Below, in pieces: positions 23,879-29,647 of a stretch of DNA of 40,249 bases; within the stretch, counting starts at the first letter, position 1; each line of letters starts with the position of its first letter. The translations under genes and the position numbers were made by a program. The notes under the pieces are model-generated. The model saw nothing but the letters and a program-made list of their open reading frames with translations. It was not told where the DNA came from and made no database searches. The DNA comes from a virus: positions 1 through 40,249 of IMG/VR virus record IMGVR_UViG_3300046718_000208, one strand, 5' to 3'.

Positions 23879-24062
23879 GGAATCATCCTAAATCTGGTGG
23901 AGTAAACATGATTAAATCATCCTATCTCTAGTAGAGTAGAGTAGAAGGAATCACCTATTGTCTAGTAGAGTAGGGTAGATTGAATCATCCTTAGTCTACT
24001 AGAGATTGGGTATTGGAATCTAGACTACTCTACTAGACTAGCTACGCTTCTACTCTACTAGA
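23879..24062. repeat. 34-bp-period iteron array
   Basis: Units begin with AATC at 23,881, 23,915, 23,949, 23,983 and 24,017, exactly 34 bp apart. Three of the five continue as AATCATCC. Twelve bases after each AATC start is a core: TCTGGTGGAG, TCTAGTAGAG (twice), TCTACTAGAG and TCTACTAGAC. TCTA(G/C)TAGA is itself a 9-bp palindrome. One more core (24,054-24,062) lies 25 bp after the last unit. The units are alike along their length, so this is an iteron or operator array rather than repeats with spacers. Related single or double copies are at 25,720 and 30,008-30,072. Confidence 0.75.
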
Positions 24063-24085
24063 CTAGAGCCTCAGTCGGCTGAGTC

Positions 24086-24108
24086 TAGTATTAGGTAACC
24101 TTATACTA
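24086..24108. repeat. 23-bp near-perfect palindrome
   Basis: The arms TAGTAT (24,086) and ATACTA (24,108) enclose AGGTAACCT with one mismatch: 10 of 11 base pairs match around the central A at 24,097. It follows directly on the 34-bp repeats and contains TATACT at its right end, close to a -10 element. A dimeric regulator binding site or a cruciform is likely. Confidence 0.55.
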
Positions 24109-24326
24109 ATAGAGCGAACAAAAGGCAAAGATAATATCAGTCTAGCTTATACTGAGAGAGCCTGCTAGTATTAGAGAAACTGATACTAAGATCGGCTCTC
24201 CTATTGTACACCCATAGGTAGTGTATTGGCGACACGCATTTTAATAGCCAAAATCATTAGAGGCTCTTGGCTGATCTGATCTCCCCCGCGTCATAGGTCA
24301 CTGGCTGAAAAAATAGCGGTCTCCCT

Positions 24327-24536
24327 GAGCGGCTGAGAGCCTCAGGAATCCCAGGTCTCCTATTGAACGTCGATAGGTGTAATAGTTACTCGAAACTAGG
24401 GTATTATACTGAGCGGCTGTCGGCTGAGCTTAGAGACCTGCTAGAGAGCGGCTGAGCGGCTGAGGATGAGACTTAGAAGAGACTGCCAGGAGACTGCTAG
24501 GAGCGGCTGAGAGATCGAGAGCGGCTGAGCGGCTGA
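24327..24536. repeat. Seven copies of GAGCGGCTG(A/T), two as tandem doublets
   Basis: Copies start at 24,327, 24,411, 24,446, 24,454, 24,501, 24,519 and 24,527. The pairs 24,446/24,454 and 24,519/24,527 are tandem with an 8-bp unit (GAGCGGCT), and the two doublets are 73 bp apart. No reading frame covers the region. The core AGCGGC is the hexamer over-represented throughout the window. It may be a replication, recombination or packaging element. The remaining non-coding DNA (24,110-24,326) shows short hairpins only. Confidence 0.65.
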
Positions 24537-24558
24537 GATATGCTCAAGCCCTAACGTC

Positions 24559-24600
24559 AAAAAGCCTACTCACTCGGATATGCTCCGGAATGAGTAGGCT
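24559..24600 (-). terminator. Rho-independent terminator after the zinc-peptide gene
   Basis: On the minus strand AGCCTACTCA (24,600-24,591) pairs perfectly with TGAGTAGGCT (24,572-24,563) around an 18-nt loop and is followed at once by a T-run (24,563-24,559). It lies 43 nt after the stop of the 73-aa gene and ends that monocistronic transcript before the repeat region. Confidence 0.75.
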
Positions 24601-24642
24601 ATTAGGAAAGCGAAACTGAGAGACTAGCGCGGGGAGGAGACC

Positions 24643-24864
24643 TTAGCGCCATCCTCGCTTTCCCTGAGGCTTAGTCGTGAATAAACCGCAAAGGATAGCG
24701 TCATCAGCACAATCGGGACAAAAGAGAGTCCCTGTATTGTCGATCATATCAATGCGATAAAGGACTCGCGAGCCGTCCTGAAAGCAATGGGCAAAATGCT
24801 CGTGAACGGGACATTGATAATCGGAGCATTCGCAGTAGGTTTGTTTCGTTCTAGGGTTTGTCAT
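24643..24864 (-). CDS. Small zinc-binding protein, 73 aa, leaderless mRNA
   Basis: The product contains C11-E-C-S-D-Y-Q-C-P-V-H-E-H, then H26-C27 and later CPDCADDAILC (C49, C52, C59), enough ligands for two zinc sites. No enzymatic motif is seen. It may be a small transcription or takeover protein. ATG 24,864 has no SD, and the promoter at 24,873-24,901 places the RNA start about 2 nt before it. The gene has its own promoter and terminator, so it is expressed apart from its neighbours. Similar small zinc proteins are common in the rightward block. Confidence 0.7.
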   Translation of the reverse strand: MTNPRTKQTYCECSDYQCPVHEHFAHCFQDGSRVLYRIDMIDNTGTLFCPDCADDAILCGLFTTKPQGKRGWR

Positions 24865-24872
24865 AGGACTCT

Positions 24873-24901
24873 ATCTTATCAAATGAGAAAACCCCTGTCA
24901 A
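24873..24901 (-). promoter_or_regulatory. Consensus-like promoter of the 73-aa gene, overlapping a terminator
   Basis: On the minus strand TTGACA (24,901-24,896), a 17-nt spacer and TAAGAT (24,878-24,873). The -10 ends 8 nt before ATG 24,864, so the transcript would start about 1-2 nt before the start codon. The -35 and part of the spacer lie inside the hairpin that terminates the upstream gene. Confidence 0.7.
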
Positions 24902-24926
24902 GCCTAGAATGACCTAACAGGGGTTT
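24889..24926 (-). terminator. Terminator after the first leftward gene
   Basis: AAACCCCTGT and ACAGGGGTTT form a perfect 10-bp stem around an 18-nt loop, followed on the minus strand by TCTCATTT; the stem itself ends in TTT. It lies 27 nt after the stop of the 148-aa gene. The T-run is short, so read-through is possible. Confidence 0.65.
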
Positions 24927-24952
24927 AATAGGACAACGAGGTTTAATAGAAG

Positions 24953-25399
24953 TTACGCGAGAGCCGCTCCGTTCTTTTTCAATCCCTCGCGGATGTCGGC
25001 GGTATTCTTGATAAGGGTCATAGCGGACTCTTTCGCTTTCGCCTTATCCGATGCTGACATTTCCTTAGAGTAGCGGTATACCGTTTTGGCGAGGTTCAGG
25101 ACCAACGCTCCAACTGCTACGGAATCAGCCGGAGTCCCTGTAAACGGAGTCAGGTTACCGTCTTCATCTTTTAGCATCCAGCCGGAAGGATCAGCGCGGA
25201 ACTGACGCTGATACTCAGCCTTGAGTCCTTCGTTAACGAGCGCGAGAAACTTGCTGGCATCGTTTCCGACTCGCGCTAACGCGCTAGCGGTATCCGCGAC
25301 TGGTTCGAAGCTTCCCTCCTTAACGAGGGTCACGTCCTCGAAACTGTCGAGATCGAAAAAGCTTTTCTGTACTGGTACTGGAATCGTTTGTTCTGCCAT
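24953..25399 (-). CDS. Hypothetical acidic/helical protein, 148 aa
   Basis: This is the first gene behind the strong leftward promoter at 25,453-25,481 and has its own terminator. The product starts MAEQTIPVPVQKSFFDLDSF, then has a helical part (SKFLALVNEGLKAEYQRQFR), a segment WMLKDEDGNLTPFTGTPADS, and a lysine-rich end (SDKAKAKESAMTLIKNTADI). No helix-turn-helix or enzymatic motif is evident. Single-gene placement next to a divergent control region would suit an abundant binding or regulatory protein, but this is inference only. ATG 25,399 lies after a leader of about 50 nt containing an inverted repeat. Confidence 0.65.
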   Translation of the reverse strand: MAEQTIPVPVQKSFFDLDSFEDVTLVKEGSFEPVADTASALARVGNDASKFLALVNEGLKAEYQRQFRADPSGWMLKDEDGNLTPFTGTPADSVAVGALVLNLAKTVYRYSKEMSASDKAKAKESAMTLIKNTADIREGLKKNGAALA

Positions 25400-25416
25400 G
25401 CTAGGTCATCCTTAGT

Positions 25417-25432
25417 TGCGGCTCAGCCGCTA
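25417..25432. repeat. Inverted repeat in the leader of the first leftward gene
   Basis: GCGGCT and AGCCGC flank a single base (about 25,419-25,431), a 13-bp palindrome between the leftward promoter and ATG 25,399. In RNA it could only form with a larger loop, so it looks more like a DNA site. It carries two inverted copies of the over-represented GCGGC core. Confidence 0.4.
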
Positions 25433-25452
25433 GTGAATTTGACTACACTATG

Positions 25453-25481
25453 ATGATAAGCCTATCGTGGCTCGTTTGCAA
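25453..25481 (-). promoter_or_regulatory. Leftward promoter of the 148-aa gene
   Basis: On the minus strand TTGCAA (25,481-25,476), a 17-nt spacer and TATCAT (25,458-25,453). Both hexamers are close to the sigma-70 consensus. The start of transcription should be near 25,446, giving a leader of about 47 nt. Confidence 0.6.
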
Positions 25482-25553
25482 GCCCTTTTTGGAGGAACTT
25501 CAAAGTATTTTCGCTCCACTTCGGCAAGCGGAGGCGCTAGTTGCGGCTCTCGG

Positions 25554-25690
25554 AGGCTAACTTCACTCCAAAAGCGGCTCACTTCAGGTCGGCTGAGCCT
25601 CACTTCGCCCCGCGAGAGCCTAACTCCACTCGAAACAGCCTAACTCCACTCCAAAAAGCCCAATTTGCGGCGCAAAAAGCCCAAAAGGCG
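25554..25690. repeat. Degenerate 20-21-bp tandem repeats upstream of the leftward promoter
   Basis: The best two units are AGCCTAACTCCACTC(G/C)AAA(C/A), 25,617-25,636 and 25,637-25,656, directly adjacent. A third (AGGCTAACTTCACTCCAAAA) is at 25,554-25,573. Weaker ones lie between (AGCGGCTCACTTC, 25,573; GAGCCTCACTTCGC, about 25,595) and after (AGCCCAATTTGC, 25,657; AGCCCAAAAGG, 25,678). They start about 70 bp upstream of the leftward -35 and could be activator or replication-protein sites. Confidence 0.6.
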
Positions 25691-25719
25691 AGTTAATAGA
25701 AAAAATATCCTAGGATTTT

Positions 25720-25745
25720 AATCCCCCTTACTCTAGTAGAGAAGT
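25720..25745. repeat. Single copy of the 34-bp-array element
   Basis: AATC at 25,720 is followed after 12 bases by TCTAGTAGAG at 25,732-25,741, the same spacing and core as in the array at 23,879. It lies in the divergent control region and suggests that the same protein binds here. Confidence 0.6.
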
Positions 25746-25755
25746 ATTTTCCCAT

Positions 25756-25801
25756 TATCGGACAGTATAGCACAGCGCGAAACTGGATACTATCGGACAG
25801 T
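25756..25801. repeat. Two direct repeats TATCGGACAGT
   Basis: Identical 11-mers start at 25,756 and 25,791, 35 bp apart. The first overlaps the candidate leftward -10 element at 25,764-25,769. The near-34-bp distance resembles that of the iteron array. They may be paired operator half-sites. Confidence 0.5.
25764..25774 (-). promoter_or_regulatory. Candidate second leftward promoter (extended -10)
   Basis: The minus strand reads TGTGCTATACT, a TATACT -10 with an upstream TG one base away. The same 11-mer is part of the strong promoter at 29,952-29,980. No TTGACA-like -35 is found 17 nt upstream, so the call rests on the extended -10 only. Confidence 0.35.
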
Positions 25802-25909
25802 TGGACTACGTTTATATACGCTTAAAGTCGCCTAAGTGCTTTAGAATGAGTAGGTTAGCGGGAAAAAGTGCCTTGCCAGAGGGAGGGGTCTTTTACCGGC
25901 GAGGCCTCG

Positions 25910-25932
25910 CTATGTGTGTAAAATTTACATAG
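25910..25932. promoter_or_regulatory. Palindromic operator-like site O1
   Basis: CTATGT and ACATAG flank a core containing GTAAAATTTAC, itself a palindrome. It matches O2 (26,051-26,069) and O3 (26,243-26,259), which suggests one dimeric regulator for the divergent control region. Confidence 0.55.
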
Positions 25933-25935
25933 TGG

Positions 25936-25980
25936 GTTAAGTGCTTAGTTATATAATAATATATATATAATAGATAAACC
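25936..25980. other. AT-rich segment, possible unwinding region
   Basis: A run of almost pure A/T lies at about 25,948-25,977 (with ATATAATAATATATATATAA inside), between O1 and a large hairpin. With nearby repeats and the absence of genes it could be the opening region of a replication origin. It also contains weak -10-like TATAAT strings. Confidence 0.4.
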
Positions 25981-25983
25981 CTC

Positions 25984-26020
25984 CCCCCCTATACGGTCTC
26001 CTCTGAGACCCTATGGGGGA
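25984..26020. other. Large imperfect hairpin in the control region
   Basis: GGTCTC (25,995-26,000) and GAGACC (26,005-26,010) form a perfect 6-bp stem with a CTCT loop. The pairing extends through mismatches to CCCCC on the left and GGGGG on the right. There is no T-run on either side, so it is not a terminator. It may be single-strand structure at an origin. Confidence 0.45.
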
Positions 26021-26050
26021 AAGAGGCTTTAGAATCAACTACTTAAGTTA

Positions 26051-26069
26051 CTATGTAATTTCTACATAG
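26051..26069. promoter_or_regulatory. Palindromic operator-like site O2
   Basis: CTATGTA-ATTTC-TACATAG is a perfect 7-bp inverted repeat with a 5-bp centre, about 90 bp upstream of the rightward -35. It is related to O1 and O3. Confidence 0.6.
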
Positions 26070-26156
26070 CGAGGGTGTGCCCGTCGGCAAAGGGAGGGGG
26101 AGAGACCCGCTGTGCGAAAAAGCCGGAAATACTTGAGGCTAAAGCCCTTAAAGCCC

Positions 26157-26185
26157 TTGACACCATACAGGATCGTAGCTATACT
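26157..26185 (+). promoter_or_regulatory. Strong rightward promoter for the replication operon
   Basis: TTGACA (26,157-26,162), a 17-nt spacer and TATACT (26,180-26,185). The -35 is perfect and the -10 differs at one base. Transcription should start near 26,192, leaving a leader of about 97 nt that contains O3. Three palindromes of one type lie around it, so it is probably repressible. Confidence 0.8.
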
Positions 26186-26242
26186 GTCTAGAGCCGCCCA
26201 CTCACCTACTGAGGCGTGAGGCGAACAGAGGGCGAAACTGGG

Positions 26243-26259
26243 GTATGTAAGATTTACAC
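26243..26259. promoter_or_regulatory. Palindromic operator-like site O3 in the 5' leader
   Basis: GTATGTAAGATTTACAC is an imperfect inverted repeat and in reverse orientation resembles O1 (GTGTAAA...TTACATA). It lies about 50 bp downstream of the expected start of transcription, where bound protein could block elongation. Confidence 0.5.
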
Positions 26260-26288
26260 GGTGCCCCGATTAGGAGGTTTAATAGAAG

Positions 26289-26882
26289 ATGACACCTATT
26301 GAAAGCGACTATAATCCGGCTGAGGCTCTATGCTCAGCTTGTGGCCTAGGTCTAACCGAGACCGAGTATCGGTGGTCTAACTCTCGTCAGGGAGAGCCGC
26401 TAATTCACCCTCGCTGTGCCGCGTTTGCTATTCAGCGGGAGGGAACGGTAACCATCTCCCTGAGAGAGTACGATATCCTGAACGCAGCTAGACTCTTGAT
26501 AGAGCCGCTTATGGATTGCTCACCCTCTACTAATCGCTACCATGCGGAATGTCAGCTAGGTGCGACTAGGTGGCTAGCTGAAATGAATCAGGACTCCCTC
26601 TTCTTAGTCCTCGCGAGGTTCGAGGCAATTTCAGCGGGGCTGAGTCTAATACTCGCTAAGAACTATAAGAACATCAAAGCGGCTCTCGATGAGCGAGAGA
26701 AAGCGAAGTTCGCTAAGGTAGCAGTGATACGCGAGGAGCCGACTAAGCGAGAGAGAGTCGCCCTCTCGGATAGGGATAAGGCGCTCCGCGCTCTAATGAA
26801 TAACGGAGTCTCGGAGTCAGCCGCTAAGCAGATAGTGGATGCGGAGTTTATTAAGCAAGGGAGAATTAAGCTAAAGGTCTGA
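26289..26882 (+). CDS. Hypothetical zinc-knuckle protein, 197 aa
   Basis: This is the first gene of the rightward operon. The N-terminus has C15-S-A-C18 and, about 22 residues later, H-P-R-C, a C2HC-type metal site. The centre is helical (REYDILNAARLLIEPLMDCS, then FLVLARFEAISAGLSLILAK) and the C-terminus is very charged, ending in a UBA/helix-like part (ALMNNGVSESAAKQIVDAEF). ATG 26,289 has AGGAGG 11 nt upstream. First place behind the main promoter suggests an early regulatory or takeover protein, but the family is unknown. Confidence 0.65.
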   Translation: MTPIESDYNPAEALCSACGLGLTETEYRWSNSRQGEPLIHPRCAAFAIQREGTVTISLREYDILNAARLLIEPLMDCSPSTNRYHAECQLGATRWLAEMNQDSLFLVLARFEAISAGLSLILAKNYKNIKAALDEREKAKFAKVAVIREEPTKRERVALSDRDKALRALMNNGVSESAAKQIVDAEFIKQGRIKLKV

Positions 26883-26913
26883 AGGGAAGTCTAAACACCT
26901 AAAGGAAAACACT

Positions 26914-27204
26914 ATGAGAAACCTAACGTATTGGGAAGACCCGCCTTACATGGATAAGGCAAAAGACCCTGACGCCTATGACGGTATCAGGACAATTCAC
27001 GATGTTAAAGCGGCTGACATTTGGGAACTAGTGAGACAGAGACCAAACCATTGCACTATGGTAAGCATAGAGCATTCTTATGAGCGGACTCTAAAGTCAG
27101 GACGAAAGACTAATTTTTTCAAGGTACTCTGGGAGGGGCCTGCTAGAGATCAGTTCGCCCCTAGACCGCATTGCAAGTTCTGTAATGGAACGGGGAGGCT
27201 CTAG
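26914..27204 (+). CDS. Hypothetical protein with C-terminal zinc knuckle, 96 aa
   Basis: The product starts MRNLTYWEDPPYMDKAKDPD and ends CKFCNGTGRL, a DnaJ-like C-x-x-C-x-G-x-G half site. With H-C at residues about 46-47 and H near 89, one metal site is possible. ATG 26,914 has the SD AAAGGAAA. The leader (26,888-26,913) closely matches the one before 31,288. Function unknown. Confidence 0.6.
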   Translation: MRNLTYWEDPPYMDKAKDPDAYDGIRTIHDVKAADIWELVRQRPNHCTMVSIEHSYERTLKSGRKTNFFKVLWEGPARDQFAPRPHCKFCNGTGRL

Positions 27205-27208
27205 GCTT

Positions 27209-27382
27209 ATGAACCTCTACACAATAATGCTCTCGGCATTTCACGCGATGAGCTTTCACGCTACATGCGACGATGACAGGCGAACATCACCTGCTAGGTT
27301 CCTCGCCGCTATCAGGACCTTTGACAAGATATACACCGAATGGAAGCTTAAGGTAGAAGAGACTCAGGGGTTTAAGATATGA
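27209..27382 (+). CDS. Hypothetical protein, 57 aa
   Basis: An upstream in-frame ATG (27,185) lies inside the preceding gene and has no SD; ATG 27,209 is preferred because GGGGAGG is 11 nt upstream. The product starts MNLYTIMLSAFHAMSFHATC and ends with a charged helical part (TFDKIYTEWKLKVEETQGFK). It overlaps the next gene by 4 nt (ATGA). Not recognised. Confidence 0.55.
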   Translation: MNLYTIMLSAFHAMSFHATCDDDRRTSPARFLAAIRTFDKIYTEWKLKVEETQGFKI

Positions 27383-27561
27383 TCGCCTTCACTGGACTCT
27401 CTACAGCCTACTCTTTCGCCTACCGGGCGAATGGCCCTCTATGCCTATTAGTAGCAGGATGCCGCTATACCTTCTGGACTCTCGCCTCTGGAGTCCTTCA
27501 CTACAGAAAATTAGAATACACCCTAACTAGACTAGCGGGAGGTGATTCATGGCTAAGCTAA
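27379..27561 (+). CDS. Hypothetical small protein, 60 aa
   Basis: ATG 27,379 forms an ATGA overlap with the preceding stop, and its end overlaps the helicase start by 13 nt and contains the helicase SD (GGGAGGTGA). The product (MIAFTGLSTAYSFAYRANGP at the start) is rich in Tyr, Leu and Ala with two Cys. It may mainly serve to couple translation into the helicase gene. Moderate confidence. Confidence 0.45.
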   Translation: MIAFTGLSTAYSFAYRANGPLCLLVAGCRYTFWTLASGVLHYRKLEYTLTRLAGGDSWLS

Positions 27562-29279
27562 CAACTCTCTGCGCTATATGCGGAAGGACTCTAGAACTAA
27601 CCTCCGAGGTAAAAGTATCCGAGACTGAGCGGCTCGCTACTTACAAGTGTGGCCATAGTTTCGTAGAGCCGCTAGCAGTCGCCCCTAAGCTTGATGAGCT
27701 TAAGTTCACTTCGGTATCCGGCGACAAAGTGGCTCGCGATTATCAGAAGGACGGAATTAAGTTCATTCTGGACTCAGGCTTCAATTGCGTGATAGGCGAC
27801 CAAATGAGACTAGGTAAGACTCCTCAGTCTCTCCTAGCCCTCGCGAATGCCTACTCGGAACGGACTCCCTGTTTAATACTCGTCAGGTCAGCTAACCTCT
27901 GGCAGTGGATCAGGGAATATAAGGAATGGACTGACTCTCTCCCTCTTGGTATCTATCCGATAATCGGAAGCAAAGGTTTCATACCTCCGGCTTTCTCAGC
28001 CTACATTATGAGCATGGATACCTTCTCTAAGAAGGGTGTAGTAGAGAAGCTTCTAACTTTCGGCTTTAAGCTAGTGATTATTGATGAAGCTCATTCCTTT
28101 AAGAATGCTCAGTCGCAGCGTTCTACGGCGCTGATTCAGTTCCTTCAGGAGATATCGAAGTCTGAAATAGTCATGAGCATACCCTTCACCTGTACTAACT
28201 GCGCTCATGCTTGGACGGAGGAGGTAAAGATTCAAGAGACCGCGAGGGCGCGAGTCGCCTCTAAGACCGCCTATTGTCCTCAGTGTAACGCCTATAACCA
28301 TCACACGAGCCACCTAGAGAAGATCGAGACTAAGCGGAAGTGTGGAGTTATCATGCTCACTGGTACCGCTATTAAGAATAGGGCTGAGGAGTACTTTGTG
28401 CCGCTAAACATCATTGCCCCTGATAAGTTTCCCTCGCTAGCGAGCTTCCGGAGAAACTACCTAACTCAGTCCGAGAGCGGGAAGTGGAATAGGATTCACC
28501 CTTACAGGATGGATGCCTTTAAGAACATCATAGCGCCGTTTGTCCTGAGGCGAGAGAAGGAAGACGTTTACACTGACCTTCCGGCGCTGAATCGGCTCTA
28601 CACGATTATTCCTATGGCTGACGATAACCTAAGGAAAGCCTATAACGCCACTCTCGACAAGATAGAAGAGAATGCCGCTAGGAATAACTTTAAGTTCTTT
28701 GACAACATAGGTGAGTTAATGACCTTGCGCCGTATATGCGGAATCGCTAAGGTGGATTGGGCGGTCTCTTATGCTAGTGACCTGCTAGACGAATCAGACA
28801 CTCAGCGGCTCGCGATAGGGATTCACCACCATTCGGTAAGAGACCTCCTAACATTCAAGCTTAAGCCGATAGGAGGAGCCCTCCGGCTGAGCGGCGAGGA
28901 TAACGCGGAAAATAAGGACCGGGTTATGAGAGCCTTTGAAACCTCAGCCGAAAGAGTCCTAGTTATTAACACCCTCGCGGGAGGAGTTGGGATGGACTTT
29001 CACTATGTCAATAATGTCCTGATCCTAGAGCGGCAATGGTCTTCCGCTGATGAAGAACAATTCGAGTTTCGCTTTTATAACCCGGATAAATCCATAAAGA
29101 CAGCCGCTACTAACGTAGAGTATGTCCTGATGAAGGATACAATTGACGAATTCTTTCACGACCTTGTTTCTGAGAAGCACAAGATATTTGGGGAGACGAT
29201 AGGGAACAACTGGAGTCTACAGGAAGACCTGACGGGATTTAAGGCTCTCTTAGAGCGGACTATCGGTGGCCGCTTATGA
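27549..29279 (+). CDS. SNF2-family DNA helicase/translocase, 576 aa
   Basis: Superfamily 2 motifs are in order: an N-terminal zinc knuckle (C8-x2-C11 ... C34-x-H36); Walker A G83-DQMRLGKT91; motif II DEAH (179-182); motif III TGT (271-273); and in the second RecA domain LVINTLAGGVGMDFHYVNNV and LILERQWSSADEEQFEFRFY near residues 475-520. A four-Cys zinc insert (C215, C218, C243, C246) lies between motifs II and III. The final motif lacks the usual Q-x-x-G-R-x-x-R-x-G-Q and reads EEQFEFRFY. It probably remodels replication or recombination intermediates. ATG 27,549 has a strong SD. Confidence 0.85.
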   Translation: MAKLTTLCAICGRTLELTSEVKVSETERLATYKCGHSFVEPLAVAPKLDELKFTSVSGDKVARDYQKDGIKFILDSGFNCVIGDQMRLGKTPQSLLALANAYSERTPCLILVRSANLWQWIREYKEWTDSLPLGIYPIIGSKGFIPPAFSAYIMSMDTFSKKGVVEKLLTFGFKLVIIDEAHSFKNAQSQRSTALIQFLQEISKSEIVMSIPFTCTNCAHAWTEEVKIQETARARVASKTAYCPQCNAYNHHTSHLEKIETKRKCGVIMLTGTAIKNRAEEYFVPLNIIAPDKFPSLASFRRNYLTQSESGKWNRIHPYRMDAFKNIIAPFVLRREKEDVYTDLPALNRLYTIIPMADDNLRKAYNATLDKIEENAARNNFKFFDNIGELMTLRRICGIAKVDWAVSYASDLLDESDTQRLAIGIHHHSVRDLLTFKLKPIGGALRLSGEDNAENKDRVMRAFETSAERVLVINTLAGGVGMDFHYVNNVLILERQWSSADEEQFEFRFYNPDKSIKTAATNVEYVLMKDTIDEFFHDLVSEKHKIFGETIGNNWSLQEDLTGFKALLERTIGGRL

Positions 29280-29647
29280 CACTAGCGGAAGCGGAGCTTA
29301 TTGTCAGCACGTCAGTAAGATGTACTCAAGCCGCGCTAAGAGGTATTGCTGGAATATCGGCAGTACCTCTCACTGGAAGCGGCTGTCTCACTTATCTAAC
29401 CTCAGCCGGATATAAGGTCAAGTCACTTCCGGCTGACATTCCGCTAGCGAGGTTCAAGTACTCTAAGGATAAGACCTATCTACTCGCAACCAAGGGTCAC
29501 GCGATGGCCTTGGTTGACGGTATCCTTATTGATACAATGCGAAAGACCCTCGACAAGCGGATACTTGAACATGCTTGGGAAGTTAGCCGCCCTGAGGGCG
29601 AGGGAGACTCGCAAGGCGAGGACTCACGGGGCGAGGGGGAGGTATGA
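29276..29647 (+). CDS. Cysteine-peptidase-like protein, 123 aa
   Basis: C16-T-Q-A-A-L lies at the start of a helix and GHAMALVDG with H75 lies on later strands, followed by an Asp (D86, GILIDTM). This Cys-His-Asp order and the G-H-A phrase fit a small papain-like or C39-like fold. The last 20 residues are acidic and glycine-rich (PEGEGDSQGEDSRGEGEV). It overlaps the helicase stop by 4 nt. Catalytic activity is inference; it may be an inactive fold member. Confidence 0.55.
   Translation: MTLAEAELIVSTSVRCTQAALRGIAGISAVPLTGSGCLTYLTSAGYKVKSLPADIPLARFKYSKDKTYLLATKGHAMALVDGILIDTMRKTLDKRILEHAWEVSRPEGEGDSQGEDSRGEGEV

Noticed and set aside
23879-24062. CRISPR-like array (regular 34-bp spacing)
   Set aside because: The units are similar along their length and lack unique spacers between identical repeats; no cas genes are present. 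They fit iterons or operators better.
25984-26020. Rho-independent terminator
   Set aside because: Strong hairpin but no T-run on either strand.
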